Source: Sphingobacteriales bacterium
Lineage (GTDB): Bacteria > Bacteroidota > Bacteroidia > Chitinophagales > Chitinophagaceae
Reading direction: 5' to 3'
Length of the DNA stretch: 64,000 nt
Assembly (NCBI GenBank): GCA_003963365.1
Contig: RXJG01000004.1
Location: 350,009-414,008 of the forward strand
Below the pieces are notes generated by a model. It ran no database searches, was not told where the DNA came from, and saw only the letters and a program-made list of their open reading frames with translations. The translations under genes were made by a program, and so were the position numbers. Of the stretch, positions 27,291-35,486 are shown piece by piece (the first letter of the stretch is position 1; each line of letters opens with the position of its first letter).

Positions 27291-29315
27291 ATGCAGAATC
27301 AATCAAATTCAAATCCACCACCACCTGAAAAAGAACGCAGGGGACCAAGATTTAATATTTACTGGATTTACGGATTAATAGCAGTAGCCTTACTGGCAGC
27401 GCAGTTTTACAGGGGCTTTACACCTGATGGAACTGTTACCTCACAGGAATTTTTTAAAGACACATTGCTGGTAAACGGGGATGTGGCTTCTTACCTGGTT
27501 ATAAAAAATAAAGGCATTGTAAAAGTTACTATTAAGCCTGAAGCGCTGGGTAAAACTTATATCGCCAGCAAGTTAAGCGGCCCGGCTGCACAAAGGCCTC
27601 CGCAATTTCAATTCAATATACCTGATGCAAAAACTTTTGCCGAGCAGGTGAATGAAGTATTTAAAGCGAATCAAACTATTTATCGTCCACCATCCGATTA
27701 CAAAGAGGAAGACAGTTGGTTGCCGGGTGTAGTCTCGCTGTTATTACCTGTTTTATTGCTGATAGGATTATGGATATTGCTGATGCGTAAAATGGGCGGC
27801 GGTGGTCCGGGCGGCGGTGGTCCCGGTGGTATTTTCAATATTGGGAAATCAAAAGCCACTTTATTTGAAAAAGGTACAAAAGTAAATATCACATTTGCTG
27901 ATGTAGCTGGTTTGGAAGAAGCCAAGCAGGAAGTAATGGAGATTGTTGACTTTTTAAAGAATCCAAAAAAATATACGGCACTTGGTGGTAAAATTCCAAA
28001 GGGTGCTTTGTTAGTTGGTCCTCCCGGTACCGGTAAAACATTACTGGCAAAAGCAATGGCCGGTGAAGCACAGGTTCCATTCTTTAGTTTGAGTGGTTCC
28101 GACTTTGTGGAATTGTTTGTTGGTGTGGGTGCCAGCCGTGTTCGTGACTTATTTAAAACAGCCAGAGAAAAAGCTCCCTGTGTAATCTTTATTGATGAGA
28201 TTGATGCGATTGGTCGTGCCCGTGGCCGCAATGCTATCATGAGTAATGACGAAAGAGAAAATACATTGAACCAGTTGCTGGTGGAGATGGATGGTTTCGG
28301 TACAGATAGTGGTATCATTATTTTAGCCGCTACTAACCGTCCGGATGTATTGGATAGTGCCTTGTTACGTCCGGGTCGTTTCGACAGGCAAATTTCTATC
28401 GACCGTCCGGATGTGAAAGGAAGAGAAGAAATCTTTAAAGTGCATTTGAAACCCATTAAAATTTCTCAAACACTCGATGTACATAAGTTGGCAGAGCAAA
28501 CACCCGGCTTTGCGGGTGCTGATATTGCCAATGTATGTAATGAAGCGGCATTGATTGCAGCAAGGAAAGGGAAAGATTCTGTGGATATGGAAGACTTCCA
28601 GGATGCGATTGACCGGGTTATTGGTGGGTTGGAAAAGAAAAACAAAATCATTTCTCCGGAAGAAAAAGAAATCATTGCTTATCACGAAGCAGGTCATGCT
28701 ATCTGCGGATGGTATTTGGAACATGCATATCCATTATTGAAAGTAACCATCGTTCCGAGAGGTACAGCAGCATTGGGTTATGCCCAATACACTCCCAAAG
28801 AACAATATTTGTATAACACCGACCAGCTGATGGACCAAATTTGTATGACGTTGGGTGGCCGTGCATCTGAAGATATTTTCTTTGGAAAAATTTCTACCGG
28901 TGCCAGTAACGATTTACAGCAAATTACTAAAATGGCTTACAGTATGATTACTGTATATGGTATGAACGATAAAGTGGGTAATGTGAGTTTTTATGACCCT
29001 ACACAGGAAAACTATTTTACCAAGCCATACAGTGAGGAAACTGGAAAAATTATTGATGAAGAAGTAAGAAAATTAATTGACCAGGCTTATATCCGCACTA
29101 AACAGTTATTGACGGAGCGTAAAATGGAAGTGGAAAAGCTGGCAAAAGAGTTATTACATAAAGAAGTATTGTTCCAGAGCGATGTGGAAGCATTGATTGG
29201 TAAACGTCCTTACGAAGAAAAGAAGCCGGCTGATGTAATTCATGATACACATCCGGTTCCTCATACTATTGATGCTATCAATAATGATGGGTCCGGGCAG
29301 GCTGTTAATAATTAA
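27291..29315 (+). CDS. ftsH: ATP-dependent zinc metalloprotease FtsH
   Basis: 674 residues. Two membrane helices (about 23-43 and 147-165) flank a periplasmic domain. The AAA domain has Walker A GPPGTGKT (243-250), Walker B VIFIDEID and the SRH motif ATNRPDVLDSALLRPGRFDR. The M41 protease domain has the zinc motif HEAGH (465-469). A Gly-rich linker (about 168-182) precedes the AAA part. It degrades misfolded membrane proteins and regulators such as LpxC. lpxH, another lipid A gene, lies 1.1 kb downstream, but a link through regulation is only inference. Confidence 0.98.
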   Translation: MQNQSNSNPPPPEKERRGPRFNIYWIYGLIAVALLAAQFYRGFTPDGTVTSQEFFKDTLLVNGDVASYLVIKNKGIVKVTIKPEALGKTYIASKLSGPAAQRPPQFQFNIPDAKTFAEQVNEVFKANQTIYRPPSDYKEEDSWLPGVVSLLLPVLLLIGLWILLMRKMGGGGPGGGGPGGIFNIGKSKATLFEKGTKVNITFADVAGLEEAKQEVMEIVDFLKNPKKYTALGGKIPKGALLVGPPGTGKTLLAKAMAGEAQVPFFSLSGSDFVELFVGVGASRVRDLFKTAREKAPCVIFIDEIDAIGRARGRNAIMSNDERENTLNQLLVEMDGFGTDSGIIILAATNRPDVLDSALLRPGRFDRQISIDRPDVKGREEIFKVHLKPIKISQTLDVHKLAEQTPGFAGADIANVCNEAALIAARKGKDSVDMEDFQDAIDRVIGGLEKKNKIISPEEKEIIAYHEAGHAICGWYLEHAYPLLKVTIVPRGTAALGYAQYTPKEQYLYNTDQLMDQICMTLGGRASEDIFFGKISTGASNDLQQITKMAYSMITVYGMNDKVGNVSFYDPTQENYFTKPYSEETGKIIDEEVRKLIDQAYIRTKQLLTERKMEVEKLAKELLHKEVLFQSDVEALIGKRPYEEKKPADVIHDTHPVPHTIDAINNDGSGQAVNN

Positions 29316-29326
29316 AGTAGTACGAT

Positions 29327-29962
29327 ATGAAATTTTCTCCTGCAAAAGAGAATATTTTAAAAAAAATAAGACAGGCATTGAGCACCTCAGTGCCTGTTCC
29401 TTTTCCGCAGAGTGAGGGAAATAATTCTGTATTTCAGCAAAGCGAAGAAGAGCTGGAAGTAAAGTTTGCCGAAGAGTTCAGCAAACTGCAGGGCAAATTT
29501 GTGTATTGTGCTAATGAAAAGGAAGCGGTGCAAAACTTAATCGCTCTTGCAGAAGCCAAACAATGGAAAGAAATCTATTGCCGGGAAACTTTATTAAAAG
29601 AAACCATTTCTAAAAATGGCTTTACAAATTTTTCTGTACAGGACTTAGCTGCGGCTGATGCAGGAATCACCACCTGCGAATTATTAATTGCCCGTACCGG
29701 TTCCATTGTTTTAAGCAGTGCACAGGAAAGCGGCCGCACAGTAAGTGTATATGCACCCGTGCATGTTTGTTTTGCTTACAGTGATCAGCTTGTTTATGAC
29801 ATAAAAGATGGTTTACAGCAGTTGAAAGAAAAGTATGCCGGACAAATTCCCTCCCTCATCACTTTTGCCACCGGCCCCAGCCGCACCGCTGATATTGAAA
29901 AAACATTGGTGGTAGGAGTGCATGGCCCCAGGGAAGTATTTTGTTTTCTTATAGATAAATAG
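29327..29962 (+). CDS. lutC: LUD-domain protein, LutC-like
   Basis: 211 residues. The LUD domain shows AADAGITTCELLIARTGSIVLSS and a C-terminal SLITFATGPSRTADIEKTLVVGVHGPREV, typical of LutC (YkgG). In lactate oxidation LutC works with LutA and LutB. It begins 11 bases after ftsH and is therefore likely cotranscribed with it. A LutB-like gene is at 9607-10986; no LutA is in the window. Confidence 0.9.
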   Translation: MKFSPAKENILKKIRQALSTSVPVPFPQSEGNNSVFQQSEEELEVKFAEEFSKLQGKFVYCANEKEAVQNLIALAEAKQWKEIYCRETLLKETISKNGFTNFSVQDLAAADAGITTCELLIARTGSIVLSSAQESGRTVSVYAPVHVCFAYSDQLVYDIKDGLQQLKEKYAGQIPSLITFATGPSRTADIEKTLVVGVHGPREVFCFLIDK

Positions 29963-29984
29963 CATTGTTTATCTTTATAGTGCT

Positions 29985-30428
29985 ATGCAAGAAAGAATTT
30001 ATTACCTCTTCGTTTACGGTTCCCTGCGAAAAGGCTTTCACAGCGAAGCGTACCAGTATATCTTCAATTATTTTCACCTTGTAGGTGATGCAACAGTAAA
30101 AGGGTTGTTATACGATCTTGGCCCTTACCCGGCGGCTGTTCCGGCTAACGGGGATACTCAGATTACGGGTGAGTTGTATGAAATAAAAAATAAAGATGAG
30201 TATGGGTATGCATTGGCCCAGCTGGATGATTATGAAGGGGTAGACCCGTTAGAAGGCGAAATAAAATATTACCGCAGAGAAGCAGTGGATGTGTTCATTG
30301 CTGACCATACTATTAGAGCATGGATATATTGGTACAATCAACCGGTAGAAGGACATCCTTTAATTGAATCGGGAGATGTATTACAGTATATGCGGGATAA
30401 AGTAAAAAAAGAGGTGAATGAACTTTGA
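29985..30428 (+). CDS. Gamma-glutamylcyclotransferase-like (GGCT/AIG2) protein
   Basis: 147 residues. The family fingerprint YGSLRKG (about 10-16) and a catalytic-type Glu in DDYEGVDP are present, with a Tyr-rich tail (IRAWIYWYNQ). The fold cleaves gamma-glutamyl amines or dipeptides to 5-oxoproline, but many bacterial members have unknown substrates. Its 3' end overlaps lpxH by 11 bases, so the two are translationally linked. Confidence 0.88.
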   Translation: MQERIYYLFVYGSLRKGFHSEAYQYIFNYFHLVGDATVKGLLYDLGPYPAAVPANGDTQITGELYEIKNKDEYGYALAQLDDYEGVDPLEGEIKYYRREAVDVFIADHTIRAWIYWYNQPVEGHPLIESGDVLQYMRDKVKKEVNEL

Positions 30429-31170
30429 TAAAAAGATCTATTTCCTTTCCGATTTTCACCTGGGTGCTCCCAATTACGAAAGCAGTTTAATAAGGGAAAA
30501 AATAGTGGTGCAATTTTTAGAGGATATTAAATCCACCGCTGCCGAAGTGTTTATTGTGGGTGATATGTTTGATTTCTGGTATGAGTACCGTACGGTTGTT
30601 CCCAAAGGTTTTGTCCGCTTATTAGGTAAACTGGCTGAATTAACAGATGCCGGTATTCCCGTTCATTTTTTTGTAGGCAATCACGATATGTGGATGAAAG
30701 ATTATTTGCAAAAAGAATTAAACATACCAGTTTATTTTGAACCGGTTGAGTTTACCCGTTTCGGTAAAAAAATATTAATAGGTCATGGTGATGGATTAGG
30801 ACCCGGTGACCATGGATATAAAAGATTAAAAAAGATATTTCGTAATCCTGCCTGTCAATGGTTGTTTGGCATATTACCTCCTTATATTGGCATGGGTTTG
30901 GCAAACTATTTAAGCCGCCGCAGCCGTGCACAAACCGGGGCTACTGAAGAAAGGTTTTTAGGAGAAGATAAAGAATGGCTGATTATTTATTGTAAAGAAG
31001 TATTGCAGAAACAGCATTATGATTATTTCATCTTTGGTCACCGGCATTTGGTTATCGATTTTAAACTAAATGATAACAGCCGATATATTAATTTGGGTGA
31101 TTGGATTCGTTATTTCAGTTATGCTGAATTAGATAATGATGGATTGCAGGTTAAGTATTATAAAAAATGA
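30418..31170 (+). CDS. lpxH: UDP-2,3-diacylglucosamine diphosphatase, LpxH-like
   Basis: 250 residues of the calcineurin-like phosphoesterase fold. Metal motifs in order: DFHLGAP, GDMFDFW, GNHDMW, GHGDGLGPGD and FGHRHL. It hydrolyses UDP-2,3-diacylglucosamine to lipid X in lipid A synthesis at the inner membrane. It overlaps the GGCT-like gene upstream and shares ATGA with the next gene, forming a tight row. Confidence 0.9.
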   Translation: MNFDKKIYFLSDFHLGAPNYESSLIREKIVVQFLEDIKSTAAEVFIVGDMFDFWYEYRTVVPKGFVRLLGKLAELTDAGIPVHFFVGNHDMWMKDYLQKELNIPVYFEPVEFTRFGKKILIGHGDGLGPGDHGYKRLKKIFRNPACQWLFGILPPYIGMGLANYLSRRSRAQTGATEERFLGEDKEWLIIYCKEVLQKQHYDYFIFGHRHLVIDFKLNDNSRYINLGDWIRYFSYAELDNDGLQVKYYKK

Positions 31171-31988
31171 GGAGTTTTCTTCAACATATCATCTTTTTGT
31201 GTCTTTGTGCCTCTGTGGCTATTGAAACAAATGCCCGGCAGGATTCTTCATTTGTATTATACAAAACCATTAAAGCTGATATGGCTGATTTCACCGTTGA
31301 TAACCTTGGTAATATTTATCTGATCAGCTCCACCAATCAATTAAAGAAGCTTAACAGCAATGGCGATTCAGCCGGGGTATTTAATGATGTAAGAAAATAT
31401 GGAAAGCTATATTCTGTGGATGTAACTAATCCGCTAAAGATGCTGTTGTACTATAAAAATTTTGTAACGATTGTTGTACTCGACCGTTTTCTGAATATTC
31501 AAAATACCATCGATTTAAGAAAACAAAATATTTTCTCTGTAAAAGCAGTCGGTCAGTCATTCGATAACAATCTGTGGATATTTGATGAGCAGGATGCAAA
31601 ACTGAAAAAGATAAGTGAAGATGGAAAGGTGATGAACGAGACGGTTGATTTTCGATTATTGTTTGATTCAATTCCATCACCCACACAAATTTTTGACCAG
31701 GATCGTTATGTTTATCTCTATGATTCCGCTAAAGGGATGTACATTTTTGATTATTACGGTTCTTTAAAAAATAATTTGCACTATACCGGGTTAAAAAATG
31801 TACAGGTGATTGGTAAAACAATTTTTGGGGTAAAGGGAAATCAATTTTTTTCTTATACCATGGGTGATATACAGGAAAAATTATTTCCATTACCGGCAAA
31901 AGACAGTGAAGCACAAAAGATGCTGATTAATCAAACCGGGTTATACATATTGAATAATAATGAACTTAGTATTTACCACTTCAGGTAA
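31167..31988 (+). CDS. Secreted protein of unknown function, propeller-like
   Basis: 273 residues with a signal peptide (SFLQHIIFLCLCASVAIETNA). The mature part has short repeated strands with WIFDEQDAKLKKIS- and DNLGNIYLISSTNQLKKLN-like patterns, suggesting a beta-propeller. Overlaps lpxH by 4 bases (ATGA). The signal peptide lies on a repetitive DNA stretch (31193-31219, cttttt gtgtctttgtgcctctgtgg type) that looks like a low-complexity dispersed repeat adopted as coding sequence. No family recognised. Confidence 0.75.
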   Translation: MRSFLQHIIFLCLCASVAIETNARQDSSFVLYKTIKADMADFTVDNLGNIYLISSTNQLKKLNSNGDSAGVFNDVRKYGKLYSVDVTNPLKMLLYYKNFVTIVVLDRFLNIQNTIDLRKQNIFSVKAVGQSFDNNLWIFDEQDAKLKKISEDGKVMNETVDFRLLFDSIPSPTQIFDQDRYVYLYDSAKGMYIFDYYGSLKNNLHYTGLKNVQVIGKTIFGVKGNQFFSYTMGDIQEKLFPLPAKDSEAQKMLINQTGLYILNNNELSIYHFR

Positions 31989-32000
31989 ATTGATTGATTT

Positions 32001-33083
32001 ATGAATGACTTTTTATCCAAAGTAATTTTAGATAATACTATCAAACAGTACCTGCTTGTATTCGCCATCATTTGGATAGTGTATATTTTTAAGAAATACC
32101 TTTCCCGTATAATTGCTGATTTATCTTTCAGGCTGTTTAGTAAAACAAGTGCACATATCCGCAAAGAGCCGTTTAAGAATTTAGTAGCAGGCCCGGTGCA
32201 GTTGTTCCTGATGATACTGGCGGTTTTTATTACGCTGAATACACTGAGCTTTCCGAAAGCAATGGATTTTACTGTCTATAAAGTTCCTATTGGTGATATT
32301 ATTGACAGTATTGGTACTGCCATTGTTATCATAGCTTTTATATGGTTGTTGCTGCGGATAATTGATTTTATTGGATTGGTAATGCAGGAAAAAGCAAGCC
32401 TCACGGCTGATTTATCAGATGATCAGCTGATAGTTTTCTTTAACGATTTCTTTAAGGTCATTGTTGGATTTATCGGAATATTGTTAGTCATCCGTTTTTC
32501 ATTTCATAAAGAAATTGGTCCGCTTCTTACTGGTTTGAGTATTGTGGGTGCTGCACTGGCATTGGCTGCAAAAGAGAGTTTGGAAAACTTAATCGCCTCC
32601 TTCATTATCTTCTTTGATAAACCATTTACATTAGGTGATTTGGTAAAAGTGCAAACTGTAACTGGTACAGTTGAAAAAATCGGATTAAGAAGCACAAGAA
32701 TAAGAACAGATGTAAAAACTTTTGTTACTGTACCCAACAAACAAATGGTGGACAGTATTTTGGATAATCTTAGTTTACGTACACAACGCAAAGGTGAATT
32801 AAGACTGGAACTGCATCCTCAAACTCCGCCATCCGCTGTACAGAAACTGATTGACTCCATAAATACTATGCTGAAAAATAATAATGATATAGGATTAAAT
32901 GGCGCTACAGTTTTTTTAACCGATGTAAACAAAAACGGAATTGTAATATCGGTTGAATATTTTACCGAGAATATTGACATCAACATATTCAACAATCTTC
33001 GTCAGCGGTTGAATTTTGATGTGTTGAAATTAATGGAGCAGCAGGAAATTAAAATGGCGCCGGCAAGAACCGATACCGTTTAA
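32001..33083 (+). CDS. MscS-family mechanosensitive channel
   Basis: 360 residues. Four predicted membrane helices (about 14-31, 65-83, 108-128, 150-172) precede the pore helix with GLSIVGAALALAAKESLENLIAS and the MscS beta domain (about 200-255, PFTLGDLVKVQTVTGTVEKIGLRSTRIRT). The C-terminal alpha/beta region follows. It opens on membrane tension during hypo-osmotic shock. It converges with the thioredoxin-like gene, leaving 3 bases between stops. Confidence 0.94.
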   Translation: MNDFLSKVILDNTIKQYLLVFAIIWIVYIFKKYLSRIIADLSFRLFSKTSAHIRKEPFKNLVAGPVQLFLMILAVFITLNTLSFPKAMDFTVYKVPIGDIIDSIGTAIVIIAFIWLLLRIIDFIGLVMQEKASLTADLSDDQLIVFFNDFFKVIVGFIGILLVIRFSFHKEIGPLLTGLSIVGAALALAAKESLENLIASFIIFFDKPFTLGDLVKVQTVTGTVEKIGLRSTRIRTDVKTFVTVPNKQMVDSILDNLSLRTQRKGELRLELHPQTPPSAVQKLIDSINTMLKNNNDIGLNGATVFLTDVNKNGIVISVEYFTENIDINIFNNLRQRLNFDVLKLMEQQEIKMAPARTDTV

Positions 33084-33086
33084 ACT

Positions 33087-33605
33087 TTATTTAGCCTTAG
33101 CAAATATCTCCGCTAACTCCTGGTCAACAATTCCATACTTACCATATTCTTCCACACGGCCCACTTCTTTTCCATTTTTAAAAACGATGATGGTAGGTGT
33201 TTTCTTTAAACCCAATGCCATGCACAATGGAGTAATGGAAACTTTAGGACGGTCAATTCCAATGATGGCAAGCTTATTCATATCATAACCTGCCTGGCCT
33301 AACATTTTTAATAACTGGGGAAATATATAATGTGTGTCTTCGCACCAGGTACCAATGAGTGCCAAAATATTCACACTGTCTTTTACGGCAGCGAGACTGT
33401 TTAACACTTCCGGTTTTGGTTTATACCAGTTTATATCATCTGTCATCCAGTGAAAGGAAGTATCTTTTTTAAGGATGTCTATTGTCAATGTTCCTTTCAG
33501 GGCTTTGAGGCCTGTTTTAGCATCAATGCCTGTTTCGTATTGTACCTGTGCCTGTGTATTGCTGATAATTGCAAGGAATAACAGAAAGGGAAAAATCTTT
33601 TTCAT
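33087..33605 (-). CDS. Secreted thioredoxin-like protein with a single active-site Cys
   Basis: 172 residues with a signal peptide (KIFPFLLFLAIISNTQAQ). The thioredoxin fold shows IGTWCEDT where thioredoxins have WCGPC, so only one Cys remains, and a cis-Pro in KKTPTIIVFKNGKEVGR. It is a periplasmic thiol or protein-binding protein of uncertain activity. Its start codon overlaps the MerR stop (TAATG), suggesting translational coupling. Confidence 0.85.
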   Translation of the reverse strand: MKKIFPFLLFLAIISNTQAQVQYETGIDAKTGLKALKGTLTIDILKKDTSFHWMTDDINWYKPKPEVLNSLAAVKDSVNILALIGTWCEDTHYIFPQLLKMLGQAGYDMNKLAIIGIDRPKVSITPLCMALGLKKTPTIIVFKNGKEVGRVEEYGKYGIVDQELAEIFAKAK

Positions 33606-34129
33606 TATAAGTTTGCTTTGAGCTCCAGTAAAAAGGCTTTTACTTTTTCAAGGTTTTTAACGAGCTCTAATTTTTCTGTTGCATTTTTATTTTTTTTGAA
33701 ATATTCTTTGGCACCTTCTACCGTATATTTCTTTTGACGGAGTAAATAATGAATCAGTTGCAGGTTCTTTACATCTTCCGGCCGGAAATAGCGGTCGCCT
33801 TTTTTATTTTTCTTTGGCTTAAGTACGTCAAACTCAATTTCCCAAAAACGTATCAGCGATTGATTGGCATGAAACATTTTGGCCACTTCACCAATACTGT
33901 AATATTGTTTTTTAAACAATTCCTCATCTGCCGGAACATTTACCAGTTCGGTTTCCAGTTCCATATCCTTAAATGATTTCCGGCCACGTTTCTGCAATGG
34001 CTTTTTCTTTTCTTTTTTAGGAACTTCTGCCACTACCGGTGCAACGGTAACCACTTCGGGCTTCTTAAGCTTAACCCTTGGTTCCTCTGCGAAATCGAAA
34101 CCAAATGATATTTGAGATTGTTTTGCCAA
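33605..34129 (-). CDS. MerR-family transcriptional regulator with basic N-terminal extension
   Basis: 174 residues. Residues about 1-65 are a basic, low-complexity extension (KKEKKKPLQKRGRKSF); the MerR helix-turn-helix follows (YYSIGEVAKMFHANQSLIRFWEIEF ... DRYFRPEDVKNLQLIHYLL), then a short helical tail. No metal-binding Cys is present, so it is not a metal sensor of classic type. Bacteroidota often carry such a regulator next to an M23 peptidase and alaS. Targets are unknown. Confidence 0.88.
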   Translation of the reverse strand: MAKQSQISFGFDFAEEPRVKLKKPEVVTVAPVVAEVPKKEKKKPLQKRGRKSFKDMELETELVNVPADEELFKKQYYSIGEVAKMFHANQSLIRFWEIEFDVLKPKKNKKGDRYFRPEDVKNLQLIHYLLRQKKYTVEGAKEYFKKNKNATEKLELVKNLEKVKAFLLELKANL

Positions 34130-34210
34130 TGAAAAATAGTTGGTTTTGCAAATGTTTGCATTATAAAGTTAAGACCAATTTAAAGAGTATAAATTCAAAA
34201 GTTACTCACA

Positions 34211-34338
34211 TGGTGGTTGCTGGGTATTGGTTGGTTGTGGCTGGTTAAAAGGTTTAAAAGTTTAAGGGTTTAATGGTTTGATTGTTCTTTGATGCTATGA
34301 AAACAGAACGTAAAAGTGAGTGACACAACAGGCGATGC
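34211..34338 (+). repeat. Repeat-rich gap: G/T-rich tract plus GAGTGACACAACAG repeat, copy B
   Basis: In the 261-base gap between the MerR and M23 genes. First a G/T-rich stretch (34211-34245, ggttgctggg/ttggttgtggctggtt), then aggtttaaaagtttaagggt-like units (34251-34280), then copy B of the dispersed repeat at 34304-34338 (cagaacgtaaaagtgagtga followed by cacaacaggcgatgc). No coding region is seen here. Confidence 0.75.
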
Positions 34339-34390
34339 ACAATTAAATAAAAGCTGGTCACTTCACTTGTTGCCCACTACCCGCATCTCA

Positions 34391-35362
34391 TCAATCAAAA
34401 CTCTGGTTCTTGGTAGAAGCAATCTTCAGCAGGCGATCGTATTGTTCCGGAGATAAATCGTTATAGAAGAAATAAACAGGATCAATAGGAGTTCCGTTTT
34501 TATGCACTTCGTAATGGCAGTGCGGACCGGTTGATTTTCCAGTGCTGCCCACCCAGCCAATTACTTCACCACGTTTTACAAACTGCCCCGCTCTTGCTTT
34601 CACTCTCACCATATGCCCGTACAAAGTTTCATAACCAAAGCCATGATTAATGACCACATGATTTCCATAACCACCATCACTAAAACCGGCCGTTTCCACA
34701 CGTCCATCAGCCGTTGCATAAATAGGTGTTCCCTGCGGGGCGGTAAAATCCAAACCGGCATGAAACTTTGTTACTTTATAAACAGGGTCGCTCCGGTAAC
34801 CAAAGCCCGAAGCAATGCGGTTTAAATCTTTATTGGACACTGGTTGAATGGCAGGGATAGCTGCCAGTAACTTTTCTTTGTTCTTGATCATCTCCGCTAT
34901 GTCACCAAATGATTTTTGCTGAAAGGCGATGCGGTTGGCAATATTGCTGAGAGAAAGGGCAATGGATTTTCCCAACTGGTCTTCACTCATCCGCTGCACC
35001 AGTTTCACTTCTTCATCCACGGCAATGGCTTTAGCACGGGCACTGTCGGGGATAGGGGTGCTTTCAAAAATTACCCGGTACACATCATTGTCCCTTTTTT
35101 CAATATCGCTGAGTTTTTGATTGAGCTGCTGTATCTGTGCACTTAATACGTTGTAGTTATCCTTTAATTCATCATTTTCCTGTCGCAATCTTTTTTCGTT
35201 GCCGGAAGGGAAGTAGCGGTAGGCGATGGCGATGATAAGTCCGGCAGTAACCAGGGTGGCTGCTATAAAACCAAATACCCGCAGCAACTTCACCCGCAGC
35301 GGGGTCACCAGTTTTTCATACCGGAGCGTATTGGTATTATAGAAATACTTTATTTTTTTCAT
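34391..35362 (-). CDS. Membrane-anchored M23 (LytM) peptidoglycan peptidase
   Basis: 323 residues. An N-terminal membrane helix (about 27-50) is followed by a coiled coil (about 55-120, ENDELKDNYNVLSAQIQQLNQKLSDIEKRDND) and a LytM domain (about 195-305). Zinc-site motifs are KFHAGLDFTAP and HCHYEVHKNG, with YGNHVVINHGFGYETLYGHM. The layout matches periplasmic endopeptidases or their activators in cell-wall growth and division. It lies divergent from alaS. Confidence 0.93.
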   Translation of the reverse strand: MKKIKYFYNTNTLRYEKLVTPLRVKLLRVFGFIAATLVTAGLIIAIAYRYFPSGNEKRLRQENDELKDNYNVLSAQIQQLNQKLSDIEKRDNDVYRVIFESTPIPDSARAKAIAVDEEVKLVQRMSEDQLGKSIALSLSNIANRIAFQQKSFGDIAEMIKNKEKLLAAIPAIQPVSNKDLNRIASGFGYRSDPVYKVTKFHAGLDFTAPQGTPIYATADGRVETAGFSDGGYGNHVVINHGFGYETLYGHMVRVKARAGQFVKRGEVIGWVGSTGKSTGPHCHYEVHKNGTPIDPVYFFYNDLSPEQYDRLLKIASTKNQSFD

Positions 35363-35375
35363 CCTGCAGCCAATT

Positions 35376-35394
35376 AACCAGCAACTAGCAACCA
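35376..35394. repeat. AACCAGCAACTAGCAACC-type low-complexity repeat
   Basis: Short direct repetition of aaccagcaac/tagcaacca between the M23 start and alaS. It is the complement of the G/T-rich tract at 34211-34245. A perfect -7-like TACCTTTG (35405-35412) follows, without a good -33; it may belong to the alaS promoter. Confidence 0.55.
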
Positions 35395-35486
35395 GAAACT
35401 AACTTACCTTTGCCGCCACTGATTTCAAGGGGAACAAATATAGTCCCTTCCCCTGCAAAAATCAACCCAAATAAGTTTTACAGGTT

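Noticed and set aside
27698-28456. Long open frame (252 codons) on the strand opposite ftsH
   Set aside because: It is the antisense shadow of a highly conserved AAA domain; no family features, start context or promoter.
34211-34245. Possible CRISPR-like G/T repeats
   Set aside because: Units are irregular and spacers are absent; it is low-complexity sequence.
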